From contig NZ_CP022187.1 of assembly GCF_003111645.1 (NCBI RefSeq), forward strand, positions 3,100,001 to 3,164,000: 64,000 nt of DNA, in the 5' to 3' direction. The position numbers and the translations under genes were made by a program. How positions within the stretch are numbered: position 1 is the stretch's first letter; each line of letters opens with the position of its first letter. The DNA comes from Parazoarcus communis. Lineage in GTDB: Bacteria; Pseudomonadota; Gammaproteobacteria; Burkholderiales; Rhodocyclaceae. Below are positions 27,006-35,632 of this stretch, piece after piece. The notes under the pieces are model-generated. The model did not search any database and was not told the origin of the DNA. It worked only from the letters and a program-made list of their open reading frames with translations.

Positions 27006-27740
27006 TCACAGTAGATCAAGCAACTCATTGAGCTTCTTGGATGCCGATGATCCCGGAATCGCCGAGTCTGGCAAATAACATGAAAGTCCCAAAAGACCGT
27101 ACCCACCGATTTTCATTCCGAAAACCGTTGTATAGAGGCTTGCTGCGGGAGCTACTTCATCAAACACCGTCCGCTGAACCTGGATCGTTTTTCCACTAGT
27201 TGGCTCAACGTAGTCGAAGAGATCCTGCTCCTCGCGATAGCACTCAAACCCTGCCCGGATTGCCCAAAATGGGTTTGATTGCGGTTCAAGCGGGTAGAAG
27301 CCGGACTGGATAGCATCTCGATAGTGATCAGCCTCAGCCCAGAGATCAGCACGCCACTCCGACTCGACAGCAGGGAAAAGCAGTTGGTCGATCACACGCG
27401 GAGATGCTGCAAGCAAAAGGAACAGCCGATTAAAGAAAGCGTCCCGCACGATCATCTTGCGCTTAAAGATGTCATTCATCTTCTCTACAAGATCGTCGGA
27501 CAAACTCAAGCTGACGAGCTTTGTATCCAACGCATCCAGTTCCTTCGACACATAGTCGAAGCTCTCCTTCGAGTTTGGGATGGAAACCTCCTCATCCAAG
27601 CGGCTTAGCTCGAAATCTAGGATCTTCTTCAGATACGCATCTCGCCGCAAACATGCGTTCTCCAGCTTCACGTTCAGCTTCTGAATTATCGGCTTCCAGA
27701 TCTGAACGGAGATCTTGGTCGGGGGCGCTGTTTCGTTCAT
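27006..27740 (-). CDS. Unrecognised 244-residue protein, upstream partner of the DUF4258-like gene
   Basis: The frame opens earlier, but the ATG at 27740 has an excellent AAGGAG site and is taken as the start. The first 120 residues are strongly helical and charged (VKLENACLRRDAYLKKILDFE), the middle is aromatic-rich, and a glycine-rich hydrophobic stretch occurs near residue 215 (MKIGGYGLLGLSCYL). No known domain is visible. It lies directly upstream of the small DUF4258-like gene, and a perfect 18-bp palindrome sits about 80 bases upstream of its start. An antitoxin or antiphage effector role is possible but unsupported. Confidence 0.55.
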   Translation of the reverse strand: MNETAPPTKISVQIWKPIIQKLNVKLENACLRRDAYLKKILDFELSRLDEEVSIPNSKESFDYVSKELDALDTKLVSLSLSDDLVEKMNDIFKRKMIVRDAFFNRLFLLLAASPRVIDQLLFPAVESEWRADLWAEADHYRDAIQSGFYPLEPQSNPFWAIRAGFECYREEQDLFDYVEPTSGKTIQVQRTVFDEVAPAASLYTTVFGMKIGGYGLLGLSCYLPDSAIPGSSASKKLNELLDLL

Positions 27741-28314
27741 AACCCACTCCTTTTGAAGTGCATCGGATGTAACGAAGACTACGCGCGCCATTTGCCCCCG
27801 TCAACTTCTTTATTAATCTGCGCCATATGGCGCAGCCAAGACCTGATCTTCCCCCGACAGGTCGCTGCCCGTCCAAACTGCCTGAGCGATTTGCTTCCCT
27901 GACACGCCACGATGAAGACCCGCGTGTCAGAGTGCGCGTGGAATATCACTTCCTGAAAGCAACTGCGGATGAGCCGGACCAGGGCACGGACGTGATGCAG
28001 CGAACGAGTCGCGCGACATGTCAGTCCGGCAGCTCAGAAGAACAGGAAGTGAAGAGTCCGCCCGATGAAACATGAGCGGTACTCCGATCTCTTTTCTGCC
28101 CAAGGAACGTCCCTGGCATCGCAGTACCCTGTCAATTCAGAACCTTGCTCCCGCAACGAAGCGATCCTTGGACACTGAACTCCATCGGCACTCGCTAACC
28201 AAGAACGATAAGGGGATGCTAAACAAGGCAACTTGCTTGGACGAATCAGCCTGGCAAAGGCGCATGGAGGAAACTATGCGCACAAGGCCCGCACCAAATC
28301 ACTTACGAACGCTC
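27741..28314 (+). other. Region with only doubtful short reading frames
   Basis: Two overlapping plus-strand frames (27827-28075, 82 residues, and 28072-28335, 87 residues, joined by an ATGA) are open here. Neither has a convincing ribosome-binding site or family, both are polar and low in hydrophobic residues, and the second runs into the converging gene at 28315. I treat them as unproven. The left edge contains the promoter region of the minus-strand pair. Confidence 0.3.
27818..27835. promoter_or_regulatory. Perfect 18-bp palindrome, candidate operator
   Basis: CTGCGCCATATGGCGCAG is its own reverse complement. It sits 78 bases upstream of the start of the 244-residue gene on the minus strand, a usual position for an operator in toxin-antitoxin-like units. 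No T-run follows, so it is not a terminator. Confidence 0.45.
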
Positions 28315-29394
28315 CTAGCGGCGCGGCGCTCGTAGCCAATAGCCCGACAGGAGCTGGTGGTCGAAACTGAACACATGCTCCCCAGGCTCATCAGTACACC
28401 GGCCAACAAGGCGATCAAAAAATTCGAGCTTGCCATCATTCACCCAAACCTTAGCGCCGCACAGGGGGCATTCTGCCGCGTATCTGACAAGCCTCAGGTT
28501 ATATCCATACGTACGATTGTTCTCGGCCGCGTCGTCGTCCCATGTAAGTTCAACCTGACAGTCACGTTCCTTGAATGGGTAGAAGAGCGGCGACGCCATA
28601 ATGATTTTTCGGTCATAGAGGCGGGCCAACGGATGAAGCAGAACCCAGTAGAACACAGCGGACATCAGCATCAGCGTCCAGTTCAGCCCTGAAGACGTAG
28701 TCGTCGCAAGCGCAAGTAGCAGCAAAAGCCCAGTCATGAGCGCAAGCATCCCGAGGGCCAGTACAGGAACGTACCGTCTGCGTCCGTCCACCCGCACAGC
28801 CCGTTCGCTTTGCCGCCTGAAAAAAAGCGGAAGAAAGAATAACCGCCCCAGCCACGAGAATCTAAGACTGGACTTGTCTTCGTGATAACGCAGCACGAAG
28901 GGAAGCTCGCTGTAAGTCGCTGGTAGCGTTGGCTGTTCGACAGTCGCACCGACCGGACGCCATTCCAGCCGATACGTCGCACTGCGACCACCTGGCGAGC
29001 GATCTTTGACAGGCCACAGGAGCCCGTCAAAACCTTCTTTTACTGCGCCCGCCGAAAACCGCCCGACGAGCTCGCGAAACATCGTTTCGAGTTCCGACCA
29101 GTGATCATTCAGTCTCTTGCGCGCCTTGCTTCCGTCCACGGCCGCTGCGCTTTCGCCCCTCCCCTCAACGACGCTCGACCAGAGCTCCTTCGTTGCTACT
29201 GGGTTAGCAGGGGTTCCGTCTTTCCAGTCAGCCGAATGCTGAATCAAGAGGCCCCTGAAGACATCCCACGGAACGCCCCTGTAGTCCGCGTTCCGGTCCG
29301 GATCGATGAAGCGTTGAAACCAGCCAGCGTAGCGAACAAGTTCGGCAGGACTGGGCTCAGCCGTCTCAACAGCTCCATCCGAGAGATCACTCAT
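28315..29394 (-). CDS. Membrane protein with C-terminal zinc-finger domain (paralogue A)
   Basis: I start it at ATG 29394 (359 residues); the frame extends 26 codons further upstream without support. The N-terminal roughly 190 residues are soluble and contain a helical region plus EWRPVG. Two membrane helices follow (around VPVLALGMLALMTGLLLLL and LNWTLMLMSAVFYWVLL). The C-terminal cytosolic part has LVRYAAECPLCGAKVWV, then RLVGRCTDEPGEHVFSFDHQLLSGYWL. The CPLCG and GRC residues with HVFSFD look like a zinc-binding module. The same C-terminal module occurs in the protein at 31280-32377, so the two are paralogues. Function unknown; a membrane effector in a defence module would fit the layout. 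Confidence 0.7.
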   Translation of the reverse strand: MSDLSDGAVETAEPSPAELVRYAGWFQRFIDPDRNADYRGVPWDVFRGLLIQHSADWKDGTPANPVATKELWSSVVEGRGESAAAVDGSKARKRLNDHWSELETMFRELVGRFSAGAVKEGFDGLLWPVKDRSPGGRSATYRLEWRPVGATVEQPTLPATYSELPFVLRYHEDKSSLRFSWLGRLFFLPLFFRRQSERAVRVDGRRRYVPVLALGMLALMTGLLLLLALATTTSSGLNWTLMLMSAVFYWVLLHPLARLYDRKIIMASPLFYPFKERDCQVELTWDDDAAENNRTYGYNLRLVRYAAECPLCGAKVWVNDGKLEFFDRLVGRCTDEPGEHVFSFDHQLLSGYWLRAPRR

Positions 29395-29527
29395 TCTCAC
29401 ACCCCGTAATAATGCCAATAGTCTAGCAGCGAACCGTCCGGAGACCGTTCCAATACCGGCCGCGTCCAGCATTTACGCGGGTTTGAGCACCTAACCTGAC
29501 CTCTCCCATCACGCAAGGAGAAAGGTC

Positions 29528-29758
29528 ATGTCGAACGTCGTCATTCTGCATATTCATGGTGTTCCGATCCATCTACGCCCGCTCCCATCGGGTGACATGG
29601 CTGTCTGGCATCCGTGCAACGACCCTATCCGAGCCATCGTCGAGCCCATCTGTCGGAACAGAGGACGATGGGAAGGCCAGTACCAGAACTGGATTGTGTT
29701 TCATCAGTTTCGCGCCATCGTTTCAGACGAACTTCGCGCAGAGGTCGATCATGGCTAG
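29528..29758 (+). CDS. Small unrecognised protein preceding the CoiA-like gene, 76 residues
   Basis: Starts at ATG 29528 with AAGGAG eight bases upstream and ends with a TAG that overlaps the next gene's start by 8 bases, so it is translationally coupled to the CoiA-like nuclease. The sequence is compact and Trp-rich (DMAVWHPCND, RGRWEGQYQNWIVF) with no known motif. It may be a partner or inhibitor of the nuclease; that is inference only. Confidence 0.65.
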   Translation: MSNVVILHIHGVPIHLRPLPSGDMAVWHPCNDPIRAIVEPICRNRGRWEGQYQNWIVFHQFRAIVSDELRAEVDHG

Positions 29759-30548
29759 ATCGATCGACCGCACACTAGATTTCGGCATGGACTCGGAGGG
29801 GCGGATGCGCTCCATCAGGGAAGTCGATCGCGGGCTCCCCTGTGGCTGCTTCTGCCCAGCGTGTAAAGCCCCATTAATCGCCAAAAAAGGCCCTCACCGC
29901 GTTCACCATTTTGCTCATCGCGGCCGAAGCTGTGGAACGGGGCAAGAGACTGCGCTTCACCGGATGGCCAAACAAATCCTCGCCGACGAGCGTCAACTAC
30001 TTCTCCCGCTTGAGTTCGAGCCTACGCTGTACGAGGAGGCGCTCTTACCCGACGAACTACGATGGCACGGACAACGCCCAGACGTCGTACTGCGCTCGGA
30101 ATCTACCGTCCTACATGTTGAAATCACAGTGACGCACCGATGCGGCGATGACAAATGCGCAGAAATCACTCGGACAGGGATACCCACCGTTGAGATCGAC
30201 CTGTCTAGCGCCTACCGTCGCCAACGTGCAGGTTGGACCACTGCAACACTCAGGGGACTAGTTGTCCTCGACCCCGGCATCCGACGATGGTTACACCTGG
30301 ATATCGCGGTCAAAGATGAGCCCTATGAACCAACACACATCCACGAAGCCACGGATACCGCACCCCAAAGCCCAGCGCCTCCGCGAGTGAAGCCGCGCGT
30401 CCCGCCAGTGTTGCAAGCGTCGTCGGAGTCACCCATGCAAAGCGGTAACTCACTACTCGTTTTCGATCCATGGTGGGGGTTGGTTCCGCGAGACCCGATT
30501 GCGCGAGAAAAGCTCATCAGGGAACTCAACGAGCGAGGCAGCAACTAG
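29751..30548 (+). CDS. CoiA-like nuclease-family protein
   Basis: The proper start is ATG 29751 (265 residues); the longer open frame upstream belongs to the 76-residue gene in another frame. The N-terminus has CGCFCPACKAPLIAKKG, a zinc-finger, followed by HRVHHFAHRG, the typical start of CoiA-family proteins. The centre (RPDVVLRSESTVLHVEITV) fits a PD-(D/E)xK nuclease core with Asp and Glu in place, although the usual Lys is replaced by Thr. CoiA is named from competence, but the family is common on mobile elements. A transformation role is not implied here. Immediately downstream lie the repeats that may mark the transposon end. Confidence 0.68.
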   Translation: MARSIDRTLDFGMDSEGRMRSIREVDRGLPCGCFCPACKAPLIAKKGPHRVHHFAHRGRSCGTGQETALHRMAKQILADERQLLLPLEFEPTLYEEALLPDELRWHGQRPDVVLRSESTVLHVEITVTHRCGDDKCAEITRTGIPTVEIDLSSAYRRQRAGWTTATLRGLVVLDPGIRRWLHLDIAVKDEPYEPTHIHEATDTAPQSPAPPRVKPRVPPVLQASSESPMQSGNSLLVFDPWWGLVPRDPIAREKLIRELNERGSN

Positions 30549-30661
30549 GCATCGGGATGCCGCAACAGTCTAAGGTTAAACTTGAAATTTCCTCCACAAA
30601 AAGTATACTTCTAAGTATCTATTTTTTATACATTTTTTTGCAGTCAGGCGTCCTTTTCGCG

Positions 30662-30781
30662 TCTGTCAATTTATGCCTGCATCTCTGCCAAATTTTGCTT
30701 AGCAACCTCCTGAAAAGCCGCGCAAAGCGAGGAGGGCTCTGCCAATTTATGCCCACCGCTACACGTTTGTCGGATGACACA
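30662..30781 (-). repeat. Cluster of Tn7-end-like repeats, candidate distal end of the transposon
   Basis: Three direct repeats: TCTGTCAATTTATGCC at 30662, TCTGCCAAATTTTGC at 30684 and TCTGCCAATTTATGCC at 30738; the first and third differ at one of 16 bases. Read from the right on the minus strand, the outermost sequence is TGTGTCATCCGACAAACG, close in layout to the Tn7 terminus (TGT, a few bases, then GACAAA). Each inner repeat also presents G(A/G)CA(A/G)A. Two adjacent sites 22 bases apart and one further out match how TnsB sites are arranged. If correct, the element runs from just upstream of tnsA to about 30779-30781. The left-end match is weak, so this is a hypothesis. Confidence 0.4.
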
Positions 30782-30832
30782 GAAAGTGAAAACTGTGCCA
30801 GGTTAGTGAAGAATTACTGACATCGATAATGA

Positions 30833-30858
30833 AAAAAGCTCCCAAGGGAGCTTTTTTC
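30833..30858. terminator. Bidirectional rho-independent terminator
   Basis: AAAAAAGCTCCC, two bases, then GGGAGCTTTTTT. The stem is perfect with A and T runs on both sides, so it can end transcription from either direction. It sits one base beyond the end of the minus-strand gene at 30860. Confidence 0.85.
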
Positions 30859-30859
30859 A

Positions 30860-31180
30860 TTAGGACTTCGTGGTGCAAACGTCAGAACTTCGGCCGGAGT
30901 TGTCGTTCACGTCCATCTCACTAAGCGGCTGGTTCGGCTCTCGCACCTGCCACTGGTTATCGTGACCATGGATTTGATGAGGGGGGCAGTCAGGCTTGTC
31001 ATTTTCCGGCCCTGACCTGAAGAAAGTACTGGCGTTGTAGAGATTCGCGCGCTTTAGCGCTTGCACCCAACCGCGTTCGAAATCATTGAAAGCGTCGGTG
31101 CCGGACTCGTATGGGTTCTTGTAATGCTTGCGATCCCTGAAATGTCGTGCGCCTTCCGCAACGATGTCCTTGTTGCTCAT
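30860..31180 (-). CDS. Small unrecognised protein, 106 residues
   Basis: Taken from ATG 31180, preceded by GGAG; the frame could begin four codons earlier at a TTG. The product is hydrophilic and rich in Asn, Asp and Arg (ARHFRDRKHYKNPYE, DAFNDFERGWVQAL), with a low-complexity acidic tail. The segment resembling 'AFNDFERGW' looks like a small conserved CrpP/ribosome-modulation-type motif (xGxxAFxxGxxxxxNPY family), but the match is partial. Its terminator follows at once, so it is probably a monocistronic gene. Confidence 0.6.
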   Translation of the reverse strand: MSNKDIVAEGARHFRDRKHYKNPYESGTDAFNDFERGWVQALKRANLYNASTFFRSGPENDKPDCPPHQIHGHDNQWQVREPNQPLSEMDVNDNSGRSSDVCTTKS

Positions 31181-31279
31181 CTCGTTCTCCAACTTTGGCG
31201 TAATGTCAGCTTGATGGACGGGGGCGGCTAGTTGCGGCGTTAGAATTGTTTCGACATCCCGATGTTCTTAACCGAGATC

Positions 31280-32377
31280 ATGAATACACCAACTCTAACT
31301 GCCCCCTCTTGTGCCGCTGATCTGTGTTTCAGCGACGAGCTCAGTGTGGCCGCGGAGCCTGATGGAAACTACGGAAAAGCCTGTGATACCCCGTTTGCGG
31401 GAGAAAGGGAGCTCAAAGTGCTGGCCAGGTGGCTGGAGCAAGAGCAGTCCGATGCCGATGGTTGGCACATCCTTAACGAACTCACCCGGCGAAGCCTGGA
31501 CCGTATCAACATGTCAGAAAGTGCCCGATGTTTCACCACCGAGGAGTTGTGCGATTGGGCAGGCATTGCCGCCACCAGCAACCTCTGGAAGAGTGTCAAG
31601 ACGTGGTGGGAGTCCCGGCGTAGACGAGTACGTCTTGCGATGTGCCGCGCTGGTGTCGATTTCGAGCCCATCCTCGATCGCCGAGGAGGAGGGGGACGCG
31701 GTAACAGGGCTGTGAACTCATTGCGGATGGTCCCCCTAATCGAAGGAGGCGCTGAAGAATCGCTGCAGGAAACCAATAACCCAGACGTCGATACTGCAAC
31801 AGGCGCTCTGGTAGTGCCAATAGTCGAAGAAGTGCTCTATTGGCAGCCCAATGACTTGCCTGTCAAGCTCTCCAACTTACTACTGCGAAGGTTGTTCAGC
31901 GCAGGCGAGATGGGCATCGGTTCACTGCGACACAACCTCCTGCGTTTCAACCTCTTGGGCTCGTCCCTGTTCATGCTCATCTTCTCCATATCGGCGGTGG
32001 GCATGATGGTTATTGAGAACCGCCCAATTGGGACTCGTGACCTCGGCCTTCTTTTCCTTGTAGGCATCGGCGGTCTGATGTGGTGGCAGCAGTGGCGGCC
32101 AGTTCTTCTCGCGCGTGAAGACCGCATTACCCCGTTGCCGGACGAATGGTTGCCGATCAAGGCGGCCCCGGCGCAGCTTGAGCGTAAGCGCACCGATTCC
32201 GGCGAAGTTTTGCGACTGGTGCGCTACGTGGCTACCTGCCCCGTGTGTGGAGGCGATATGCATCTGGCCAGAGGGGCTCCAGAATGGCCGCGGCGCACCG
32301 TTGGGCGATGTGCCGATGCGCCGCGGGAGCATGTGTTCAGCTTTGATCCAGTGAAGCTAGTCGGCCATCGTCTCTAA
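31280..32377 (+). CDS. Membrane protein with C-terminal zinc-finger domain (paralogue B)
   Basis: 365 residues from ATG 31280, transcribed opposite to paralogue A. The N-terminal half contains a helical segment (CFTTEELCDWAGIAATSNLW) and basic residues. Two membrane helices follow (LLGSSLFMLIFSISAVGMMVI and DLGLLFLVGIGGLMWW). The C-terminus reads LRLVRYVATCPVCGGDMHL, RRTVGRCADAPREHVFSFDPVKL, which matches the end of the protein at 28315-29394 nearly residue for residue in the motif positions. It lies outside the proposed transposon end, upstream of the type I restriction operon. Function unknown; likely the same biochemical role as its paralogue. Confidence 0.7.
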   Translation: MNTPTLTAPSCAADLCFSDELSVAAEPDGNYGKACDTPFAGERELKVLARWLEQEQSDADGWHILNELTRRSLDRINMSESARCFTTEELCDWAGIAATSNLWKSVKTWWESRRRRVRLAMCRAGVDFEPILDRRGGGGRGNRAVNSLRMVPLIEGGAEESLQETNNPDVDTATGALVVPIVEEVLYWQPNDLPVKLSNLLLRRLFSAGEMGIGSLRHNLLRFNLLGSSLFMLIFSISAVGMMVIENRPIGTRDLGLLFLVGIGGLMWWQQWRPVLLAREDRITPLPDEWLPIKAAPAQLERKRTDSGEVLRLVRYVATCPVCGGDMHLARGAPEWPRRTVGRCADAPREHVFSFDPVKLVGHRL

Positions 32378-32477
32378 GGCAGCGGGCGGCTTGGAAAGCG
32401 GGCGAACCGGCGGGGGGAGACGGGTATTCGGCCTCAGCTGCCATTGACCGGTCCGGTGCCTAGCGGCCGGTCTGGTG

Positions 32478-32505
32478 CTGTCAGCAGCCACCCAACTTAT
32501 ATAAT
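32478..32505 (+). promoter_or_regulatory. Probable sigma-70 promoter of the type I restriction operon
   Basis: A -10 box TATAAT at 32500 with a weak -35 CTGTCA at 32478 and 16-base spacing, 86 bases before the hsdR ATG. The bases between 32378 and 32477 show no other gene. Confidence 0.45.
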
Positions 32506-32590
32506 CCGATTCTCCTATTCAGACATTAACTAGAATGGCATTTGCGCGGCCGAAATTACCCTCAGTTACCGAGATTGCAGAGCACCAACG

Positions 32591-35500
32591 ATGATTGAAC
32601 AACAAATCGAACAAAGCTTCATCGACAGACTGACGGGGCTTAAATACGAATATCGCTCGGACATCACTGACCGCGCCGCGCTGGAGAAAAACTTCCGCGA
32701 CAAATTCGAGGCGCTGAACCGTGTCCGTCTCACGGATACCGAGTTCGCCAGGCTGTTGGATGAAATCGTCACTCCGGATGTCTTCACAGCTGCCAAGACC
32801 CTGCGCAGCATCAATGCCTTTACCCGCGACGATGACACGCCGCTGAACTACACCCTGGTCAATATCAAGGACTGGTGCAAAAACCACTTCGAGGTCATCA
32901 ACCAGCTCCGCATCAATACCGACAACAGCCACCACCGCTACGATGTGATTCTTCTCATCAACGGCGTGCCGGTTGTGCAGATCGAGTTGAAGACCCTCGG
33001 CGTCAATCCTCGCCGGGCCATGGAGCAGATCGTCGAATACAAGCACGACCCCGGCAACGGCTACACCAAGACGCTGCTCTGCTTCATGCAGCTGTTCATC
33101 GTCAGCAACCGCGACCGCAGCTACTACTTCGCCAACAACAACGCCCGCCACTTCGCTTTCAATGCCGACGAGCGCTTCCTGCCCATCTACGAGTTCGCTG
33201 ACGAGGACAATCGCAAGATCACCCAGCTCGACGAATTCGCCGAGCGCTTCCTGAAAAAGTGCGACCTCGGGCGGACCATCAGCCGCTACATGGTGCTGCT
33301 CGCTGGCGAGCAAAAGCTCATGATCATGCGGCCCTACCAAGTCTATGCCGTGCAGCACATGGTGAAGTGCATCGACGAAGACAACGGCAATGGCTACATC
33401 TGGCACACCACCGGCAGCGGCAAGACGCTCACCTCCTTCAAGGCCTCCACCCTGCTGAAAGAAAACGACCACATCCACAAATGCGTGTTCGTTGTGGACC
33501 GCAAAGACCTCGACCGCCAGACGCGGGAAGAATTCAACAAGTTCCAGGAAGGCTGCGTCGAAGAAAACACCAACACCGCCGCCCTCGTGCGTCGCCTGCT
33601 TTCCGAGGACTACGCCGACAAGGTCATCGTCACCACCATCCAGAAGCTTGGCCTGGCGCTGGATGAAAACAGTAAACGCAACAAGCAGCGCAGAAAAAAC
33701 GGCCAGGCCACCTACAAGGAACAGCTCGAAGCGCTCAAGGACAAACGCATCGTCTTCATCTTCGACGAATGCCACCGCTCGCAGTTTGGCGAGAACCACA
33801 AAACCATAAAAGCCTTCTTTCCCAAGGCGCAGCTCTTTGGTTTCACTGGAACGCCCATATTTGGTGGCCCCAAGGGCAACGCCAGTCGCGTAAAAATCGA
33901 CGGCGAGGTAGCTTCTTACCAAACCACCGAAGAACTCTTCCAGAAGCAGCTCCACGCCTACACCATCACCCACGCCATCGAGGACGGCAACGTCCTGCGC
34001 TTCCACATCGACTACTTCAAGCCTGAGGGCAAAAATCCGCCGAAGCCCGGCGAAGCCATCGCCAAGAAGGCGGTCATCGAAGCCATTCTTGCCAAACACG
34101 ATGCCGCCACCGGCGGACGCCGCTTCAACGCCATCCTCGCCACCGCATCCATCAACGACGCCATCGATTACCACGCGCTGTTCAAAACCATGCAGGCGGA
34201 GAAGGCGGCCACCGATCCCGACTTCAAACCGCTGAACATCGCCTGCGTCTTCTCCCCGCCCGCACAGCTCGCGGAGAATCCCGAAAGCAAAAAGGACATC
34301 GAACAGCTCTCCGAAGATTTACCGCAAGAGCAGGAAGACAACAAGGTCGAGCCGGACGCGAAGAAGAAAGCGCTTGAAGCCATCCTCTCGGACTACAACG
34401 CACGCTACGGCACCAATCACCGCCTCAGCGAATTCGACCTCTACTACCAGGATGTGCAAAAGCGCATCAAAGACCAGCAGTGGCCGAATGCCGACTACCC
34501 CGCCGCGCAGAAGATCGACATCACGATCGTCGTGGACATGCTGCTCACCGGCTTCGATTCGAAGTTCCTAAACACCCTCTACGTGGACAAGAAGCTCCAG
34601 CACCACGGCCTCATCCAGGCCTTCTCCCGCACCAACCGCGTGCTCAACGGCACCAAACCCTACGGCAACATCCTCGACTTCCGCCAGCAGCGGGACGCCG
34701 TGGATGCCGCCATCACCCTCTTTTCCGGCGAGAAGACCGGCGAACAGGCGCGGGAAATCTGGCTCGTGGACAAAGCGCCCGTGGTGATCAAGAAGCTGGA
34801 GTCCGCCGTACAAAAGCTCGATGACTTCATGAACTCCCAGGGCCTAAGCTGCACGCCCTCCGCGGTCGCCAATTTGAAGGGTGACGAGGCCCGCGCCGCC
34901 TTCATCTGCCACTTCAAGGAAGTCCAGCGCCTCAAGACCCAGCTCGACCAATACACCGACCTCACCGGAGAAAACAAAGCCAGCATCGAGCAAGTGCTGC
35001 CCGAGGACAATCTGCGCGGCTTCAAGGGCCAGTATCTGGAAACCGCCAAAAAACTCAGAGATCAGCGGGGTAAGAGCTGCAAGGCGGGTGATGGCCCCGA
35101 CGCCGACGACCCCGTGGATCAGCTCGACTTCGAGTTCGTGCTCTTCGCCTCCGCCGTCATCGACTACGACTACATCATGGGCCTCATCGCCAAGTTCTCG
35201 CAAAAAGGGCCGGGCAAATCCAAGATGAGCCGCGAGGAACTCATCGGCCTCATCAGCGCCGATGCCAAGTTCATGAACGAGCGCGACGCCATCGCCGAAT
35301 ACATCGGCACGCTCAAGGCCGGCGAGGGCCTCAGCGAAACCGCCATCCGCGAGGGTTACACCCGCTTTAAGGCCGAGAAGAACGCCAAGGAACTCGCCGC
35401 CATCGCCGCCAAGCACGGCCTCGCGACCGCTGCCTTGCAAAGCTTCGTGGACGGCATCCTTGACCGCATGATCTTCGATGGCGAAAAACTCAGCGACCTC

Positions 35501-35632
35501 TACGCCCCGTATGACCTCGGCTGGAAAGAGCGCACCCACAAGGAAAGCGCCCTGATGGAAGATTGCGCCCCCTACCTCGTCAAACGCGCCGATGGCCGCG
35601 ACATCTCAGGACTCAGCGCCTATGAGCAGTAA
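32591..35632 (+). CDS. hsdR: Type I restriction enzyme R subunit
   Basis: This 1013-residue motor/nuclease subunit translocates and cuts unmodified DNA. The N-terminal nuclease has HHRYDVILLINGVPVVQIELK near residues 115-138 (Asp, then Glu-x-Lys). Helicase motif I is TTGSGKTLTSF near 274, the DEAD-like box is FIFDECHRSQFGE near 390, FGFTGTP follows, and motif VI (QAFSRTNRVLNG) is near 677. The C-terminal part is a helical HsdR domain. Length is normal for the family. The stop overlaps the hsdS start by 11 bases, so R is translated first in this operon. Confidence 0.93.
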   Translation: MIEQQIEQSFIDRLTGLKYEYRSDITDRAALEKNFRDKFEALNRVRLTDTEFARLLDEIVTPDVFTAAKTLRSINAFTRDDDTPLNYTLVNIKDWCKNHFEVINQLRINTDNSHHRYDVILLINGVPVVQIELKTLGVNPRRAMEQIVEYKHDPGNGYTKTLLCFMQLFIVSNRDRSYYFANNNARHFAFNADERFLPIYEFADEDNRKITQLDEFAERFLKKCDLGRTISRYMVLLAGEQKLMIMRPYQVYAVQHMVKCIDEDNGNGYIWHTTGSGKTLTSFKASTLLKENDHIHKCVFVVDRKDLDRQTREEFNKFQEGCVEENTNTAALVRRLLSEDYADKVIVTTIQKLGLALDENSKRNKQRRKNGQATYKEQLEALKDKRIVFIFDECHRSQFGENHKTIKAFFPKAQLFGFTGTPIFGGPKGNASRVKIDGEVASYQTTEELFQKQLHAYTITHAIEDGNVLRFHIDYFKPEGKNPPKPGEAIAKKAVIEAILAKHDAATGGRRFNAILATASINDAIDYHALFKTMQAEKAATDPDFKPLNIACVFSPPAQLAENPESKKDIEQLSEDLPQEQEDNKVEPDAKKKALEAILSDYNARYGTNHRLSEFDLYYQDVQKRIKDQQWPNADYPAAQKIDITIVVDMLLTGFDSKFLNTLYVDKKLQHHGLIQAFSRTNRVLNGTKPYGNILDFRQQRDAVDAAITLFSGEKTGEQAREIWLVDKAPVVIKKLESAVQKLDDFMNSQGLSCTPSAVANLKGDEARAAFICHFKEVQRLKTQLDQYTDLTGENKASIEQVLPEDNLRGFKGQYLETAKKLRDQRGKSCKAGDGPDADDPVDQLDFEFVLFASAVIDYDYIMGLIAKFSQKGPGKSKMSREELIGLISADAKFMNERDAIAEYIGTLKAGEGLSETAIREGYTRFKAEKNAKELAAIAAKHGLATAALQSFVDGILDRMIFDGEKLSDLYAPYDLGWKERTHKESALMEDCAPYLVKRADGRDISGLSAYEQ

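Noticed and set aside
18000-30800. CRISPR-associated transposon
   Set aside because: No Cas genes and no repeat-spacer array are seen; TniQ is long and TnsD-like, so protein-based targeting is more likely.
32519-34174. Open frame of 551 codons on the minus strand opposite hsdR
   Set aside because: It mirrors the codon pattern of hsdR in a GC-rich gene, has no family signature and overlaps a clear, complete type I R subunit.
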